A stretch of 64,000 nt of DNA. It comes from Dasypus novemcinctus (lineage: Eukaryota > Chordata > Mammalia > Cingulata > Dasypodidae). Positions 45,611 through 58,969 of the stretch are shown piece after piece. Below the pieces are notes generated by a model, which saw only the letters and a list, made by a program, of their open reading frames with translations, did not search any database and had not been told where the DNA came from. Each line of letters starts with the position of its first letter. Within the stretch, counting starts at the first letter, position 1. The stretch is from contig NC_080690.1 in NCBI RefSeq assembly GCF_030445035.2, positions 26,996,796 through 27,060,795 of the forward strand, written 5' to 3'. The translations under genes and the position numbers were made by a program.

Positions 45611-48600
45611 TACCCTCCTGATCGCACTTAGGCATGGTGACCCTAGAAATAAAAAAGAAATAGCCCATAGTCACAAGTTTTTGATCAAATAGGGGAATAA
45701 AAATTGTAAAAATGCAAAGGATAAAACAATGAGCATCACAAAAATAAAAATTGGAGACAAAATGTCATTTTGAATATGGACACAGGTCACATAGTCAAGC
45801 TTTCTAAACATGTAGTAGATAAGAAAGAAAGAAGCAGCAGCTAGAATTAGAAAAAAAAATTAACTAATTGCCACTTTAAAATGAGCCTTAGGTAGTTGAG
45901 ATTTGTTCTGTTGCCAAAATTATTCCATTGACAATCAAGAGTCATATGTCATGGAATTTAATGTAGCCATTGTGAACCTTTTGGGAGAGCCAGGTGAGAC
46001 TGTAGATGAAAAAAGTTAATTGGAAAACTATATAATTGCATTTTCTTAGGCTATGCCAAGTCTTCTAACTTTCTAAAGTCACTCTTTAAAACGCAAACTC
46101 CCCAAAAGAGCAGTTCTCTCCCTTGGAAGAAAATTTCAGAGCTCCTAGAACCAGGAGTTCCAACTGCATCAGGCGTTAAGATTAGAACCTCTCTGTCCTT
46201 CTGCAAGAACTTCAGGCTAGAGATAATGAGGATCTAAACAAGGGCAGTGCGTATGGAATTAAGGAAACACTTGGAAGAATCCCTCCCTATTGAGTTACAA
46301 GCTCTCAGATAGGACCCTGTGCACAAATTAAGAATTGTACATCTGACTTCTTTAAAACAAACATGTGGTAAACTACCTTCCAAAAAAAACCTTACATTTA
46401 GGATCATATCTAAAACCACTGGTAAAAATGTTCAATAGGAAGCAAGTTGAAAGAAGAGAACATGGTATGAAATCATCTGTACCAAATTAGACAAATTACT
46501 TTGGGCCATGTTTCTAGGAGTGATAATGATGATCTGTGGACATTATTTATCATGAAATCCATGATACTCTTAGCATAACACTAGATATATGACATAATAC
46601 AATAAAGAAAACTCTGCATTTATGACAACATTTAATCTACAATTCTATTAAAGATAATTTACTATTACTGTTGAACAGAATTATTTCAATAAAGAAATGT
46701 TTTTCCCTCCTCTACATAAGGAAAGAATCAATGGAGGAGTGATTGGGGAGCACTGCTATGTATTTATCAATCAGATTACATCCCAGAAAGAAAAAATAAA
46801 TAAAAGAATATATCTTACCTGTAGGAAATGGAAAGTAAGCAAATTCATTTTTACATACAGACAAGAATTGAATAAAGAAACCTATAAAAGAGATACCAGG
46901 CACCTAAAATGTTCATCTGGTAGGGATCCAATTGCGCTCCATGGGAAATGCTAGCTACCTGCATGGAGAACAGATGTTACCACTTTTACTTAATGTGGTG
47001 GCAGCAAGTTGGTGAGGGTAAGAATTCTGTACTATCCCTAATGATTTGACTTTTACAGTTTAGTATCTTTTCAAATCTGTTTACCTGGAGGAGGCAGGCA
47101 TTTTGTTTTTTGTTTTTCTTTCTTTGTATTTTTGTATACCACATTAACTTTTCTGGACTCTGAATATTCATTTGCATGAATACACGAATGTCATCAAAAT
47201 GTAAGCCTCCTTCAAACACATTGATCAAATCCCTAAATCAAATAGGGATTTCTGAGACTTAGATATGACTTTCTTTCATTGAGGTTGCTCCATTCAAATC
47301 CAACTCCTGGAAAAATTTCCCCCAATTCTTCATGACTGCCTTCAATTTTTTTCGGCCTAATACAGGGGAAACGTTAAGTTTAACCTCTATTGTGTTCTCC
47401 CAAAACATTGCCACTAGTTTAAAAATGATTGTAAAAACTACTTATCTGTTCTAAAATCTTTCCTTATGAAATCGTAATGAGTACTCATCAGTATTATCAT
47501 TTTCAAACGATCTTATCACAATGACAATAGCCATCATTCATAAAACATTTTCATTGTGCTAGTAGATATGCTAATTACTTTACTGCTAACTTGCTGAGAA
47601 ATAGGGTCAGATGACTGGTAATAGCTACATATATTAGTTATCATTACTAATAATAACATAATTAGGACTTTTAGCCAAGATTCCTCTTTGGGTTTTTAAC
47701 CTGATGAACTGGGAGGTATTAGTAAAGCATGGGACTCTCACTTTTTAGCTTAAACTCTAGATAAGTGAAATTTAGAATTTTGCTTGTAACTTTTTCTCTG
47801 GTTCGTAAGACTTCAGATTTTGCATTCAGTATCTGCATGGAAAGCAAGATAAAGCAAGAAGAATGAAGACACAAATCTCTTTCTGTGCACAGTAGCCTGA
47901 GCTTTCTTGATTTGAGTACCTTCTGACTTTCCATGGAGAAGCTCCTTTTTCCTATGGGGCAGTGGACTAGGCGGTCTTCGTTTCTCATAAACAGAATAAG
48001 CAATCTGAAGGGGCGACTTCCAACCAGAATACTGGTAGCCTAAGAGGAGAAAACACTGTGTTAGCTTCAGACTTTGTCACTGCATGCATGTTTAATTTCT
48101 CAGTTTCCGGGGAACATAGTTTACACTCTTTTCCTGGCTGTGTGAGGAAACTCTGGTTATCAGCATCCATACTGACATCTGCTAAACTTGAGAAGGATAT
48201 ATGTACCATAATAATACTTACAATGCAAAATGCAGGGCAGTTTTAATAGAATTATCAGAATGCCTATGATATTACTGTTTGGAAAGAAATAGCATTTCAG
48301 GGACACTTACCTAGATTATGTTACTTAATTTTTCTTCTTTATCTTACCTGTATATGTTTTCTAAAATAAACTTGAATTATTTTTTTCATTCTTTTTAAAT
48401 TGATTTATATTTACAATTTACATAAATGGAATCATACAATGTGTTACACAATATATTTAGTTTTTATAATTAGAAGTATTGTGAGCAAAAGAATCATATC
48501 AAAGCAAAACCCTCAAAGCTTGTAGTAAATATCTAAATTGATCCATAATTCTCTCTGGAGGCTAATTTGGTATTTAAAAACCAGGGAAAACCAACGATTC

Positions 48601-48779
48601 ACTCTGGAGAAATATACTATTTGAAGTAAATAAAAAAGGACAAGAAATATTAATCACCATGAAAAAAAATCTTGTGAAAGTGTTATGTTCCTCTGCAAGA
48701 CATTTTAAAATAGAAAACAATAGTGAAATAAACTTGGCTACAATGGAAATACATTTGTGTAATGGTATTTCATAGTTTG
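45611..48779. other. Mostly single-copy-like DNA, no gene
   Basis: No repeat family was recognised over most of this 3.2-kb stretch. Short frames on both strands (up to 94 residues) lack recognisable domains or exon-like splice context. It is one of the longer repeat-poor intervals in the window. Confidence 0.4.
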
Positions 48780-48940
48780 CCAGTTAAATTAGCATACATG
48801 CTCTCATATGACCCTCTCAAAGATGTTGTCATTCAGTTATTGTCTCATTTTATAGATGAAAGGGTTGTTGGAAAGTCATCTAGATAGTAAGTGGGTAATC
48901 TAGACTTGAAACACAGGTCTCCTGACTCCTAACTAAAAAT
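48780..48940 (-). mobile_element. MIR SINE, antisense
   Basis: 'tctcattttatagatgaaag' then 'aaagtcatctagatagtaag' then 'cacaggtctcctgactccta' is the antisense MIR order. Confidence 0.75.
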
Positions 48941-49234
48941 CTACTCTGAGTAAATACCCCTTCCCCCTCCCAACACACACATCATAAGGAACTGAGGTTT
49001 GGGGACTCTGTTTTTGATTAAAAGAAACATCTTTAATAGACATAGAGATCCATATAAAGGATGGGGAAATCACTAATCACTACACAAACTTTTGATTTTT
49101 AGAAAGATATGTGTTCCTTTTAAAATTATCTAACAAACTACCCAAATCACATGGAATCATATGAGGCACCATAGGTCAAATGAGCTATATAAAAAGACAG
49201 GGTCTTTCTCATCCTTAACACCAGCCATGAACAA

Positions 49235-49425
49235 GACGTTGCATTAGGTTTTATACCTATTAATTCCATTGATTTTTAGCAAAATATTGTGAGAGAGTAA
49301 TCTCCCTGTCCTGTCTACAAATTGTGAAAGGGGGCCTGGAGAAAGTGGAATAGCTCACCAGAGAACTCACTGCTCATAAACAACATATTTGGGAATTGAA
49401 GTTGGACTTCTGTAGTTCCAAAGCC
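49235..49425 (-). mobile_element. MIR-like SINE, antisense
   Basis: 'ttataccta...ttccattgat', 'ctacaaattgtgaaaggggg' and 'cttctgtagttccaaagccc' follow antisense MIR order. Diverged. Confidence 0.55.
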
Positions 49426-49999
49426 CTTATGTTTGTTTGTTGTTGTTTTTTAATCTTTACGATACATTTTTTCCTATAGATTGAATTTTAGAGCAGGAAG
49501 CCCAGAGAGGTGCATGAATTTATAAGTAATTTTGTGACTAGGGAACCAAGAAGAGAAGGAAGATTGTATTATGTCATGGAACTGTCTAGGAATAGGGAGT
49601 CATAAATCTTAGTTCATTGTAACACTTTTTACATACACTCACATATCCATGTACCCATATGTACATACATGCATATAAACCATCATTCTGCCTGTGGTTA
49701 AGCTAGTAGAGTGATTGAGTCATGGCTTCAGCAGCTTTGCCTTGACATTGTTTTTTAGTCAGTGTATTTAATTCTAGCTGCCACAAAGTCTCCTTGTCTT
49801 TAACATGACAAATGCTTCTTTCTCACTCATTTAAAGTCTATGCAATTGGAAAGGAAACGAAGAAATGTGGCATTTCACGTGGATTTTTGAAGAGCACTAA
49901 CTTTCTGCAATTGTTGTCAAGTCGTCTTTCCAACTTGGTGCTTTGAATCATCTCAACCCTGTAGGTCTCTCATAATTCAAAACAAAAGAATACAAAAAG

Positions 50000-50473
50000 A
50001 TGTGACATTACTAAACTCTCAAGCAATTCACAAAGAAATAACACAAATCATTGATGAGCATATGAAAATTATTCATTCTTGCAACCAATAAAATAAAACA
50101 AACAACTATTTTTAAAGTGTCATTAGTATCCAGTGTTTATTAGGATATAAATAAATAGCTCACAAATACTGTTCATGGGAATGCAAGTTGATACATCTTT
50201 TAGAATAAAAACATCTGTCTATATGAAATAAAAGTGTAAAGGAATAAAGTTTGGATTCAGCAAATCTAGTTCTTGGCATTTATACTAAAGCAATAATCAG
50301 ACAAGCGCACCAAGATGTGTATGTGTGTGTGTGCATATAATTACTGTGACATGTTTACATAAGTAAAAAATGACATAAATTATATGTCCATCAATTGAAA
50401 ATTGGTTAAATACATCATGATGGCTACATGGTGGCTACATAAATTATAGCCATTTTAAATAAAAAGAAAATTA
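50000..50473 (+). mobile_element. Old L1 3' fragment
   Basis: 'gaatgcaagttgatacatct', 'agcaaatctagttcttggca' and 'tatgtccatcaattgaaaat' give the late-ORF2 word order of ancient L1. It ends at an (ATGG)n tract. Confidence 0.6.
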
Positions 50474-50520
50474 GATGGATGGATGGATGGATGGGTGAAT
50501 GAGTGGGTGGATAAGTGGAT
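50474..50520. repeat. (ATGG)n microsatellite
   Basis: GATG/GATGG units run with slight decay to TGGATAAGTGG. Confidence 0.9.
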
Positions 50521-50589
50521 AGAGAGGTTTCTAATATATTACCAATAAAATGGGTGATTAAAAATATCTTGTGCATGGTTGCATTCCCC

Positions 50590-50800
50590 ACTTACGTTTG
50601 TTCTTTCCTCAATCTCGAGGATTTTATGATGATGATGCCCACTCTGCTTCAGATCGAGAGGGGGCTTAGATCTTCTGGAGCAGATGGAAGGAATTGTTTT
50701 GCTCGCAGTTGCAGATACTGTTTGATTTGGGGGATGGGGTTGTCTATTATCATTCAGCTTAGTGTTGGTGAAGAATATGTTTTATCAGCCAATACGTACT
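50590..50800 (-). mobile_element. L1-type 3' tail fragment, antisense
   Basis: 'cactctgcttcagatcgaga', 'gggggcttagatcttctgga' and 'cagttgcagatactgtttga' match the family body near 2010-2100 and 61890-61960. Confidence 0.7.
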
Positions 50801-50990
50801 GAACATTTATCAAGTACCAGGGATACATTACATTCATATAGCAAGTCTAGGATATGGGTGTTAAAACCTGTAATTTAGGGATGAGGCAGAGAACGCAACT
50901 CACAGAACCTGAAAGTGGCACATTTGGGATTTCAACACAGGTCGGTCTGATTCCAAATCTGATGTTCTTTCTACTGCATCAAGCTGCTTC
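50801..50990 (-). mobile_element. MIR SINE, antisense
   Basis: 'tagggatgaggcagagaacg', 'gcacatttgggatttcaaca' and 'caggtcggtctgattccaaa' are antisense MIR order. Confidence 0.7.
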
Positions 50991-52589
50991 CACAACAGTT
51001 AGAACTTGTCTGCATCTGTTCTATACTTGTTTGCATTTTCCCATTTTGAAGCAACTGCCACCCCCTACCCCACGATGCTCAACAACACTTTGATTTCCCT
51101 TCCTATTGCTCAGACAGATCCACTCACCTCCCCGGCATTCATGAGTAGCTCTGCAAAGTGCGGGAGCATCTGGCAATCCACCCAGCAAGAGTGCCTGGGA
51201 AGCGCAGAAAATTCCTCCGAGAGCAGGCAACATCTGTTTGATAGGCAATGAAAATAAACCCATAATAAACTCATTTTAGGAGCAAAAAAATGGCTTCTCG
51301 AAGTGCTGATTATTCATTTTATGCAAGTGTGGTAATGTTGATCTACTTGACAAGCAGAAAAACAGCATGTCCGGGGACAAATGATCACAGCCAGAGGGTG
51401 AGGCTGCTCACACCAGGAGCAAGAGCAAGCAATGGCAGATGAGGATGCATTTAGAAAGATTACACAGAAAGCCCACACCACCTGTGGCTGGCTCCTGGCA
51501 CAGAGATGTGACCCAGGTGGTTGAAATATGCACATACATGTCAGGAATGAGTTTCGATTTTGTACAACGAATCCCTCACTACTAGAAACTGCCAAGGTTT
51601 TATCCAGTCATTCAGTCATCAATGCATTCTTTCATTTATTTATCAATTCATTGTTTTCTTCATCCAAATATTTATTACCTAATCTAATGAACAAATCCCT
51701 TTACTACTAGGGGCCTTTCATGGATATTGTGGATATAATATTATAATCTGGGGGGAGTTTTCATGTAAAAGCCTGAGAGTGAGATCTTGTCCATGAAAAT
51801 AGACTAAAAGTGATTGAATTTAAGCTCATAAGGAAAGGAACATTGTCTTTTAACACCTGAAGAATCATGCACAGTAGCTTATGATGATAGATGATTAATG
51901 GATAAATGAGTAAAACAAAAAGAAGAAGGAAAGAAATTAATTAAGAGTTAATGTCATTATTGGCAGAAATTATACTGGGTACTGACTATTTCACTGTCTG
52001 CAATTGTGATTATAGTCCTAGATAAACGGAAAGAGCTCAACCCCCTTTTCTTTGGACATGGTCTAGGAGGGCTCCATTTAGTGATTTGCTCAGGCAAAGT
52101 TGTTATATACCATTGGGAGCACAGAACAGAAAGTAAGCTAATAACTGCCCATAGTGAACATGCTTTGCAAGCCAGATAGAGTTTTCTGTGCCATTATTTT
52201 TGTCTTGTTATACTCTGTATTTCAGATAAATTTTAATTTGGGCTCCAATATTTCACATTTATACTACCGACATAGAAGATTTCTAAGGGTAGGTCAGATA
52301 GGAGTGAGAAAGAGAGAGAGAGAGAGAGAGACAGGAAGGTGAGAAGGGAGGAAGAGGGGAGGGAGGGTAAGAAGGAGCAAGGGAGGGAGGGATGAAGGTG
52401 TACAGTGAGGGAGGAAACTTTGTCACTTAAGTTCAGTAGATGGCAATAGCAAAAATCAGAATGTCATTACTAGAACATTGGGAATCTATAAGATTGGGAG
52501 CTGGCATTGATAAGAGTTCTCACTGAGAAGACAGATACAATCCTGTCCCTCATCCCTATGTTCTTTTCTTCTCTCAGCATCAGGAAGGT
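50991..52589. other. Repeat-poor DNA, no gene recognised
   Basis: 51000-51550 has higher GC than its surroundings and no recognisable repeat. Open frames at 51006-51251 (+) and 51314-51595 (-) have no known domain. A (GA)n tract lies at about 52308-52332, followed by a G/A-rich region to about 52400. Confidence 0.4.
52308..52332. repeat. (GA)n microsatellite
   Basis: Uninterrupted AG dinucleotides followed by looser purine-rich sequence to about 52400. Confidence 0.9.
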
Positions 52590-52840
52590 GTTTGTATTGC
52601 AAGAGGATGGCTGTTGGGGCCAGATAGCCTTCGATTTGAATCTGGCCTTCATTGTTACTAGGGACAGAGTGTCCCTGGACAAATTATATGCTTAGCATCT
52701 TCATTTATAAAATGGACAAAATAATATTTGCCTGTTAGGGTTGTGGTAAGATTTAAATGAGATGGTATTAATGAAGTACTTAGAAGAGTGAGTGAATGAT
52801 ACATACTTATCATTCAATAAATGGTAGCTATTATTTCTAT
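52590..52840 (+). mobile_element. MIR SINE
   Basis: Full-length-like MIR: 'ccttcgatttgaatctggcc', 'cttcatttataaaatggaca', 'gcctgttagggttgtggtaa', 'gatttaaatgagatggtatt' and 'ttcaataaatggtagctatt'. Confidence 0.9.
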
Positions 52841-53139
52841 AATCATGCCTGTGATTATTTTCTATGAACCTAAGTTTCTTCATTAGTAAAATTTGAATAA
52901 TGATGCCCATGGATAAGGTAACAATAAAGGATATGCACTTTATGCATTCTAGGTGATAACAGTACTCAGTCTAGATGGAGATACATTGTACACACACATA
53001 CATATATATATTTTATAAATAATATGTAATCAAATAATAATGGGCATTTAATTAAATTTTGAGACAAGAGAAATTCTAACCTGTTGTTCCTGAGTTAGAC
53101 TGCAATATGTTCAATGTAAAAAATGATCACTATCCCTCG

Positions 53140-54035
53140 GATTTAATTGAGTTTTTAAATAATCACATGAAAATATATTCAACATCTTTAGCCATTAGGA
53201 AAACACAAACCAAACCACAATTTTTTCTCTACACTCTTATCAAATAAGAGTAGTAACAACACATTTTAAAAGTAGTAACAACACAAAATGCTGGTAAAGG
53301 TGCAGAGAAATTGGATTACCCATATATTCAGGTGGGGATGTAAAATGGTGTCGCCACTCTGTCATTCTGGAACAGATTTTGACAGTTTCTTATTAAAAAA
53401 AAAAAAAGGCTATGTGCAACCATCATATGACACAATCATTTTGCTCCTGAGCATTTATTCCAGAGAAATGAAAACTTATGTTCACAGAAAAACCTGATTA
53501 TGAACGTTTATAACAGCTTTATTCCTAGTAACCTCAAACTGGTAACAACCTTGATGTCCTTCAATAAGTAGATGATTAAATCAACTTTGGTATATCCAAA
53601 CCATACAATACTACTCAGCAAAAAGGAACATACTGTTGATACACACTAAGACCTGGGAGCTCTACAGTGAATTATGCGCAGTGAAAAAAATCTTACAATA
53701 TTACCTACCTTATGATTCCATGTACACAGCATTCTTGAAATGACAAAGTATTAGAGATAAAGAACAAATTTTTGGTTGCCATGAGTTAAGGGGAGCAAAA
53801 AGGCAGTAGAGACAGGAGTGTGTCCATTAAAAGAAAACATGAAAAATCCTTGTTGGTATGGAAATGGTCTATATCTTGAACATATTTGACATCAATATTC
53901 CGGTGCTGATATTGTACTATACTTTTGCAAAATGTTACCATTGGGTAAAACTGACTAAAGGCTACATGGAATCCTTGTGTATTAGATTTTTGCAAGTGCA
54001 TGTTATAAAATGACTTCAAATTTTAAAAGTTTAAT
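53140..54035 (+). mobile_element. L1 3' end, old
   Basis: L1 late ORF2 and 3' UTR word order: 'ttagccattaggaaaacaca', 'tggaacagattttgacagtt', 'gatgtccttcaataagtaga', 'aatactactcagcaaaaagg' and 'ttgaacatatttgacatcaa'. Non-coding. Confidence 0.85.
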
Positions 54036-54092
54036 TTAAACTGATAAGAACAGATACTACACATGATCTTAGCCAAAAGGCTGAGAAGTGAT
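54036..54092 (-). pseudogene. Truncated U2 snRNA copy (nt 1-57)
   Basis: The minus strand reads ATCACTTCTCAGCCTTTTGG and continues to the U2 branch-point recognition region (GTGTAGTATCTG) and TTATCAGTTTAA, matching the first 57 nt of U2 with changes at positions 4, 11 and 30. The Sm site and all of the 3' half are missing, so it cannot form a working snRNP. TTAAA occurs on both sides (54036-54040 and 54093-54097), which could be a short target duplication or chance. It lies exactly at the end of an L1 tail. Confidence 0.9.
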
Positions 54093-54099
54093 TTAAAAA

Positions 54100-54330
54100 A
54101 AGAGGGATGCTATTCCACTTTCTTCTGGCCTCTATGGTTGTAATACTAAATCTGTAGTAATTCAGATAATCATTCCTTTTAATATAATGAGTTTTTCTAT
54201 GGTTGTTTTCAATATATATGTTTTCCTTTACCTTTGGTTTTCAGTAGATTTGTTATGATGTGACTAAGCATGGCCTACTTTGAATTTATCACCCTCATTC
54301 TGGTCACTTTTCCTGTTTCCCCACCCCAGC
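54100..54330 (-). mobile_element. L1-like fragment, antisense
   Basis: 'cctttggttttcagtagatt', 'gttatgatgtgactaagcat' and 'ctactttgaatttatcaccc' resemble antisense L1 wording. Short and tentative. Confidence 0.45.
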
Positions 54331-55559
54331 CCCACACAATATGCCTGCTTTTTTGGTTTCTAAATTATATATAAATATATATCTATGATACGAATGCATG
54401 TAATAGTAAATATTTTGTTATGTATTTTGTCCAGAGTTCATTATAATTATTGTTTCACTAGGGGCCTGCATGCTAATCTAGTAGAAGAAATCTGAATTCT
54501 GTACTTTTAATAATCTTGTACCCCAGTCATATAATCACATACAGATTAATGTATTAAACCATCTAAAAGATCCTATCTCTACCATCCATCTCAAAATATA
54601 AAACACTATATTGATTGCATGCTTAATTCACTTCAAGTTATTTGCCTATGGAAACATACTTTTAATCTAGTTCATTGTGTTATAATAAATGTTTCATATT
54701 TTTTAAATGTTGTTTGTTTTACAGAATACCCATAGCTTTCTTTCTATTTTTATCCAAGCCCCCTCTTTATGTATCTTATGCCATGATACAAATAAGTGGC
54801 CTGTTAAAGTATGAGAACTGAATTGAATTGGAAACTCCTATAAAAATTTGATCTTTTAATCAATTGTGGCATATAAATAGTAATTATTTAAGATCTGTTT
54901 GCCCTAAAAGATCTTATTTACCACACCCTACTTCTTAAGACTGTTTACAAGATTATAGATTCTAATAATCTTCCCTCAGTCTTTGTTAAAGCGGCAGAAG
55001 GGAGCTTTCTTCATAGCTTTTTGTCTTGGAGGCACAAGAGCTATATGCACATAAAGAAATTATTTTTCCATTGCTGGTTATAAATGGCATTGCCAGATGA
55101 TGTTCAGGTGTTCCCAGGCACCCAGAAACCAGCAACACATGAAGAAAACACAAATCATTAAAACTAATACAAAAAGAAGACAACAACAGATAATCTGAAA
55201 AGTCCATTATATAGTAAACAAAGTGAATTAACAAGTAAAAATTTTATCTGAACCACATAAAAATGATCCACTTGCAGAAGGTTTCAGTGGCAAAGAAAAG
55301 GATACCAAGTATATGCAAATATTTTCCATATATAGAGGAGAATGTAATAAATGCCATCATATTTTATGAAACCAGAATAAACATTACACCAAACAATGAC
55401 AAAGATAAGAGAAAGAGAAGGAGCAAGAAAGACAGAGACAGGGACAAAGAGAGAGGAAGAGAGAGACAGAGTCAGTGAAACAGAAACAGAAAGAGAGAGA
55501 AAAGGAAAGAAAGAAAAGACATAAAGTTTAGAAAAAAAAGAAATAAAAAGGCCCTATTT
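54331..55559. other. AT-rich stretch, purine-rich at the end
   Basis: No gene was recognised. A GA/GAGACA-rich tract covers about 55400-55520. Confidence 0.4.
55400..55520. repeat. GA-rich low-complexity tract
   Basis: Imperfect AGAGA, GAGACA and GAAAG units run over about 120 bases. Confidence 0.85.
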
Positions 55560-57440
55560 GGAGATGCTATGATTTTTATGTAGAAAATCCTAAATAGTCT
55601 ACAGAACAACTAACAGAACTAATACCAAGGCCACAGAATACAAGGCTAATGTACAAAAATAAATTGTATTCTTTATGTACTTGTTGCAGATAATTGGGAA
55701 ATAAGAATTTGAAAACGATCTATATACACTAATGACAAAAATATTTTTAGGAAAAAAATTAATGAAAGTAATTCTAAGACCACTATGCTGAATACTACAA
55801 AATATCTGAGATAAGTAATTCCTAAGCAAATGGAGATATGTTCATGGAATGAAACTTATCTAAAAAAATGGTTAAGATACCAATTGTACCTAAATTCATC
55901 TGTACATTAAATGCAACAGAAATCAAAATTACATGAGGATTTCTTGTAAAACTGACAAGCAGATTCCAAAATGTATATGAAAGACAAATGACTTCAAATA
56001 ACTAAAACAATTTATAAAATAGAGTATTTACTCTGCAAGTTTCTAAAGTTTTCCATAAAAAGAAAGTAATCAATATAGTTTGGTAATTATGAAAGAAAAT
56101 GCATATAGATCAAAGCAGCAGATTAGAGAGTTCAGAAATTGACATGTAGGTGTATGGTCAATATATCTTCAATAAAGGTGCCAAGCCAATTCACTGAGGT
56201 TCACTGGAAAGCTCTTTAAAAACTGGTACCGGAAAAACTGGATATCCACATAGCTATGGATCACTGTCCCTTACTTCACAGCACAAAGATAAATTAACTG
56301 AATTTTACACCTAAGTGTAAAACTTAAAACTTTAAAGCTTATAGAAGAAACAATGGAGAAAATCTTTGCAAACTGGGGATATCCAGAAGTTATTTCAATA
56401 GAATTTAAAAAGCATACCCATAAAACAATGAATTGATAAGTTGGTCTCTGTCAATTTTTTTTAAAACTTTTCAAAATACATTATTAATAAACCAAAAATA
56501 ACATGCCTTAGACAGGTAGAAAATATTTATAACTTATAGATCAACTAAGGGACTTCTATCCAAAATATCTAAAAGACTATTGTAAGTCAATGGTAGGAAA
56601 ACAAAAAATCCTTTAGAAAAATGAGCAAAATATTTGCATAGATGTTCCACAAAGAATAAATATAATTATCCAACAAAACATGAAGAGATACTCAACCCCA
56701 TTGGAGAAATGTAAGTAAAATCACAATGTATACCCATGGTAATGGCTTAGTATAAGAAGAATGACAACCTGAGTTGGAGAAGAAGGGAAACAATAAAAAC
56801 TTTCATACAATGCTGATGGGAGTGTAAAATAGTACAACTGTTTTGGATGATAGTTTAGAAGCTTTTTGACTATTAAACACGTACTTTCATTAGATTAAGA
56901 TATTACACTCATAGACATTTACCCAAGAAAAATGAAAAATTTCACCAAAGACTTGTGCAGTAATGATCATAGCATCTTTATTCATAGTACCCCCAAACTA
57001 GAAATGTCCCAAAAGTATAACATGTGAATGGGTAAGCAGAATGCTCTAAAGCCATAAAATGGAATACTACTCAGCAATATAATGGAATGAGGTTCTGATA
57101 AATCCCCATTGATGAATCTCAAGATCATCAGGCTAAGTGAAAGAAGTCTGACAGTAAAAAAAGAGTGCAAACGGTAAGATGTGGTTCATTTAAAACTCAT
57201 AAAAGGCACCCTAACTCATCGTGATAAGAAGACAAATGGTTGCCTGGGGGCAGTGGTGGATGGAGGGAAGAATTGCAGAAAGACACAAGGAAATTTTTTG
57301 GGGTAATAGAAACTTTCAGTATCCTACTTATGCAGATGCATAAATCTGTCAAAGCTTATCACATTGTGCATCTTAAATATGTGAAGTTTATTAAATTATA
57401 CTTTAAAACTTTTTTACAGGAAAAAGTGAAATTTGACTTT
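55560..57440 (+). mobile_element. L1 ORF2 end and 3' UTR, sense
   Basis: A long, ordered but decayed L1: 'gcaacagaaatcaaaattac', 'gaaattgacatgtaggtgta', 'gagatactcaaccccattgg', 'aatactactcagcaatataa', 'gttgcctgggggcagtggtg' and 'cacattgtgcatcttaaata'. Stops occur in every frame. Confidence 0.85.
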
Positions 57441-57587
57441 GGAAAAGAAAAATCTAGTGTATAACATATATTGCTTACCACATATATTTTAAGATAAATA
57501 GTCTCGCAGATTCTACCTCAAAAACCTGAAAAGAAATTTGGCCGGACGTTGCCTCGTTTTTTTTTAAATAAGAGAGAACAGAGGCTT

Positions 57588-57605
57588 GGGGGGGGGGGGG
57601 GGGGG
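57588..57605 (+). repeat. Eighteen-G homopolymer
   Basis: The run 57588-57605 is pure G. It could form quadruplex-like structure or be length-unstable in sequencing. Confidence 0.95.
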
Positions 57606-58349
57606 AAGACATCTTCCCAGTATTTATGATAATAAGTGGGTGAGATGTGATTTGAATTCAGTTCATTTCTCTTTCCATCTCTTACTGGCCTGTTATGCAG
57701 AAAGACTTTAAGCAATGGGTGCAGACTGTCTGGTTTCCATTATAATTCTAATTAACAACTATACAAATTCTATTCCCACTCATAATCTGAGAAAATCCAT
57801 ATGAAGAATACTGGGTCCCCAGCCCTGTTTTCTCACAGAAATATGTTATTCTATATTTCTACTTTTTCAAATGTATACATTGCCAGATTTGGTAAATACA
57901 TTCTGTAATCATTAATTACTGAAATATATAAATTTCTCTGATGAAGAAAGTTATTTTCCTAAACATGTTATGTGAAGTAACAAGATGCAGAATAGTATGC
58001 AGCATATATTATTCATGTAAATAAAATACATGTGCATACACTAGAACATGACCCATTATTTTTTCCATAAAGTTTCCGTGAAACTTTTAATGGTGTTTTA
58101 CTTTGAGTGAGAGAGGATTTCATTTCTTTCTGTTTCTTTTATGCTTTTTGGATTTTTCTTAAACTATGTTTATGGATTACTTTTTAAAATATTAATATGA
58201 AAACATGCATCAAAACCTAATCATTGGTATGCAGTGAACAATTAAGAAAAGTTGGTTTCTTAGCATCAGAAATTTTTAGCATAAACCTTCCTAATATTTT
58301 AGTTTCTGTTGAATGAACTCTTGATTGCTTTGGTACAGGGAGTAGGGAT
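57606..58349. other. AT-rich stretch, nothing recognised
   Basis: No feature supported. Confidence 0.4.
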
Positions 58350-58490
58350 GAAAGCCATAAAATCTGGTATGCTTGCGAAAAACCAGGCATTCAATATATA
58401 AATGAAGAAACAGACTCAGTAAGTTGTCCACATTCACAGAGCTAGGAGCTGTGCCTAGATCTAAATGACTCCAAAACCCATGTTTGTCCA
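58350..58490 (-). mobile_element. MIR-like SINE, antisense
   Basis: 'aatgaagaaacagactcagt', 'cacagagctaggagctgtgc' and 'ctaaatgactccaaaaccca' are antisense MIR order. Confidence 0.65.
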
Positions 58491-58969
58491 TATTTCTTCC
58501 TTTTCATGAAACTTTAACTTGATATGACCCAGCTCCTGTCCTGTAATTTCACCAAACTGTGCAATTCCCCAGCTGTCCACAACTGTCTAGGTGATAAGAT
58601 TTGTAAGAATCTCATCATCAGTTTATTGAAAAAGTGGATCAGTCTTTTTCTTTTAGTGCCATTTTATTACTAAAATTGTATTTTATATAATTTCAAACAT
58701 TTACTCTTCACTGAAGTCATTTTGTTCTAGTGAAGTTTCAAGAAATTTCTTCTTTCCGTCCTTTGCAGATAGGGGATTAGTTCATCTCCTTGACATTAGA
58801 TGGGAAAATTCAAAACTTCCACATTGAATTCCACCTGAGAAATAGCACAGTTGCTTATAGCCAATGATCATAGATGATGGCCCTGCACTGTATCAATTTC
58901 AAACATTCATTTGTAGAGGACAAAACAGATTTGATAGCCTGCTTCCTTACTGTGAAGGAATTTGGCAAG

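Noticed and set aside
54036..54092. Functional U2 snRNA gene
   Set aside because: Only nt 1-57 are present, with substitutions and without the Sm site or 3' stem-loops. No snRNA promoter was identified.
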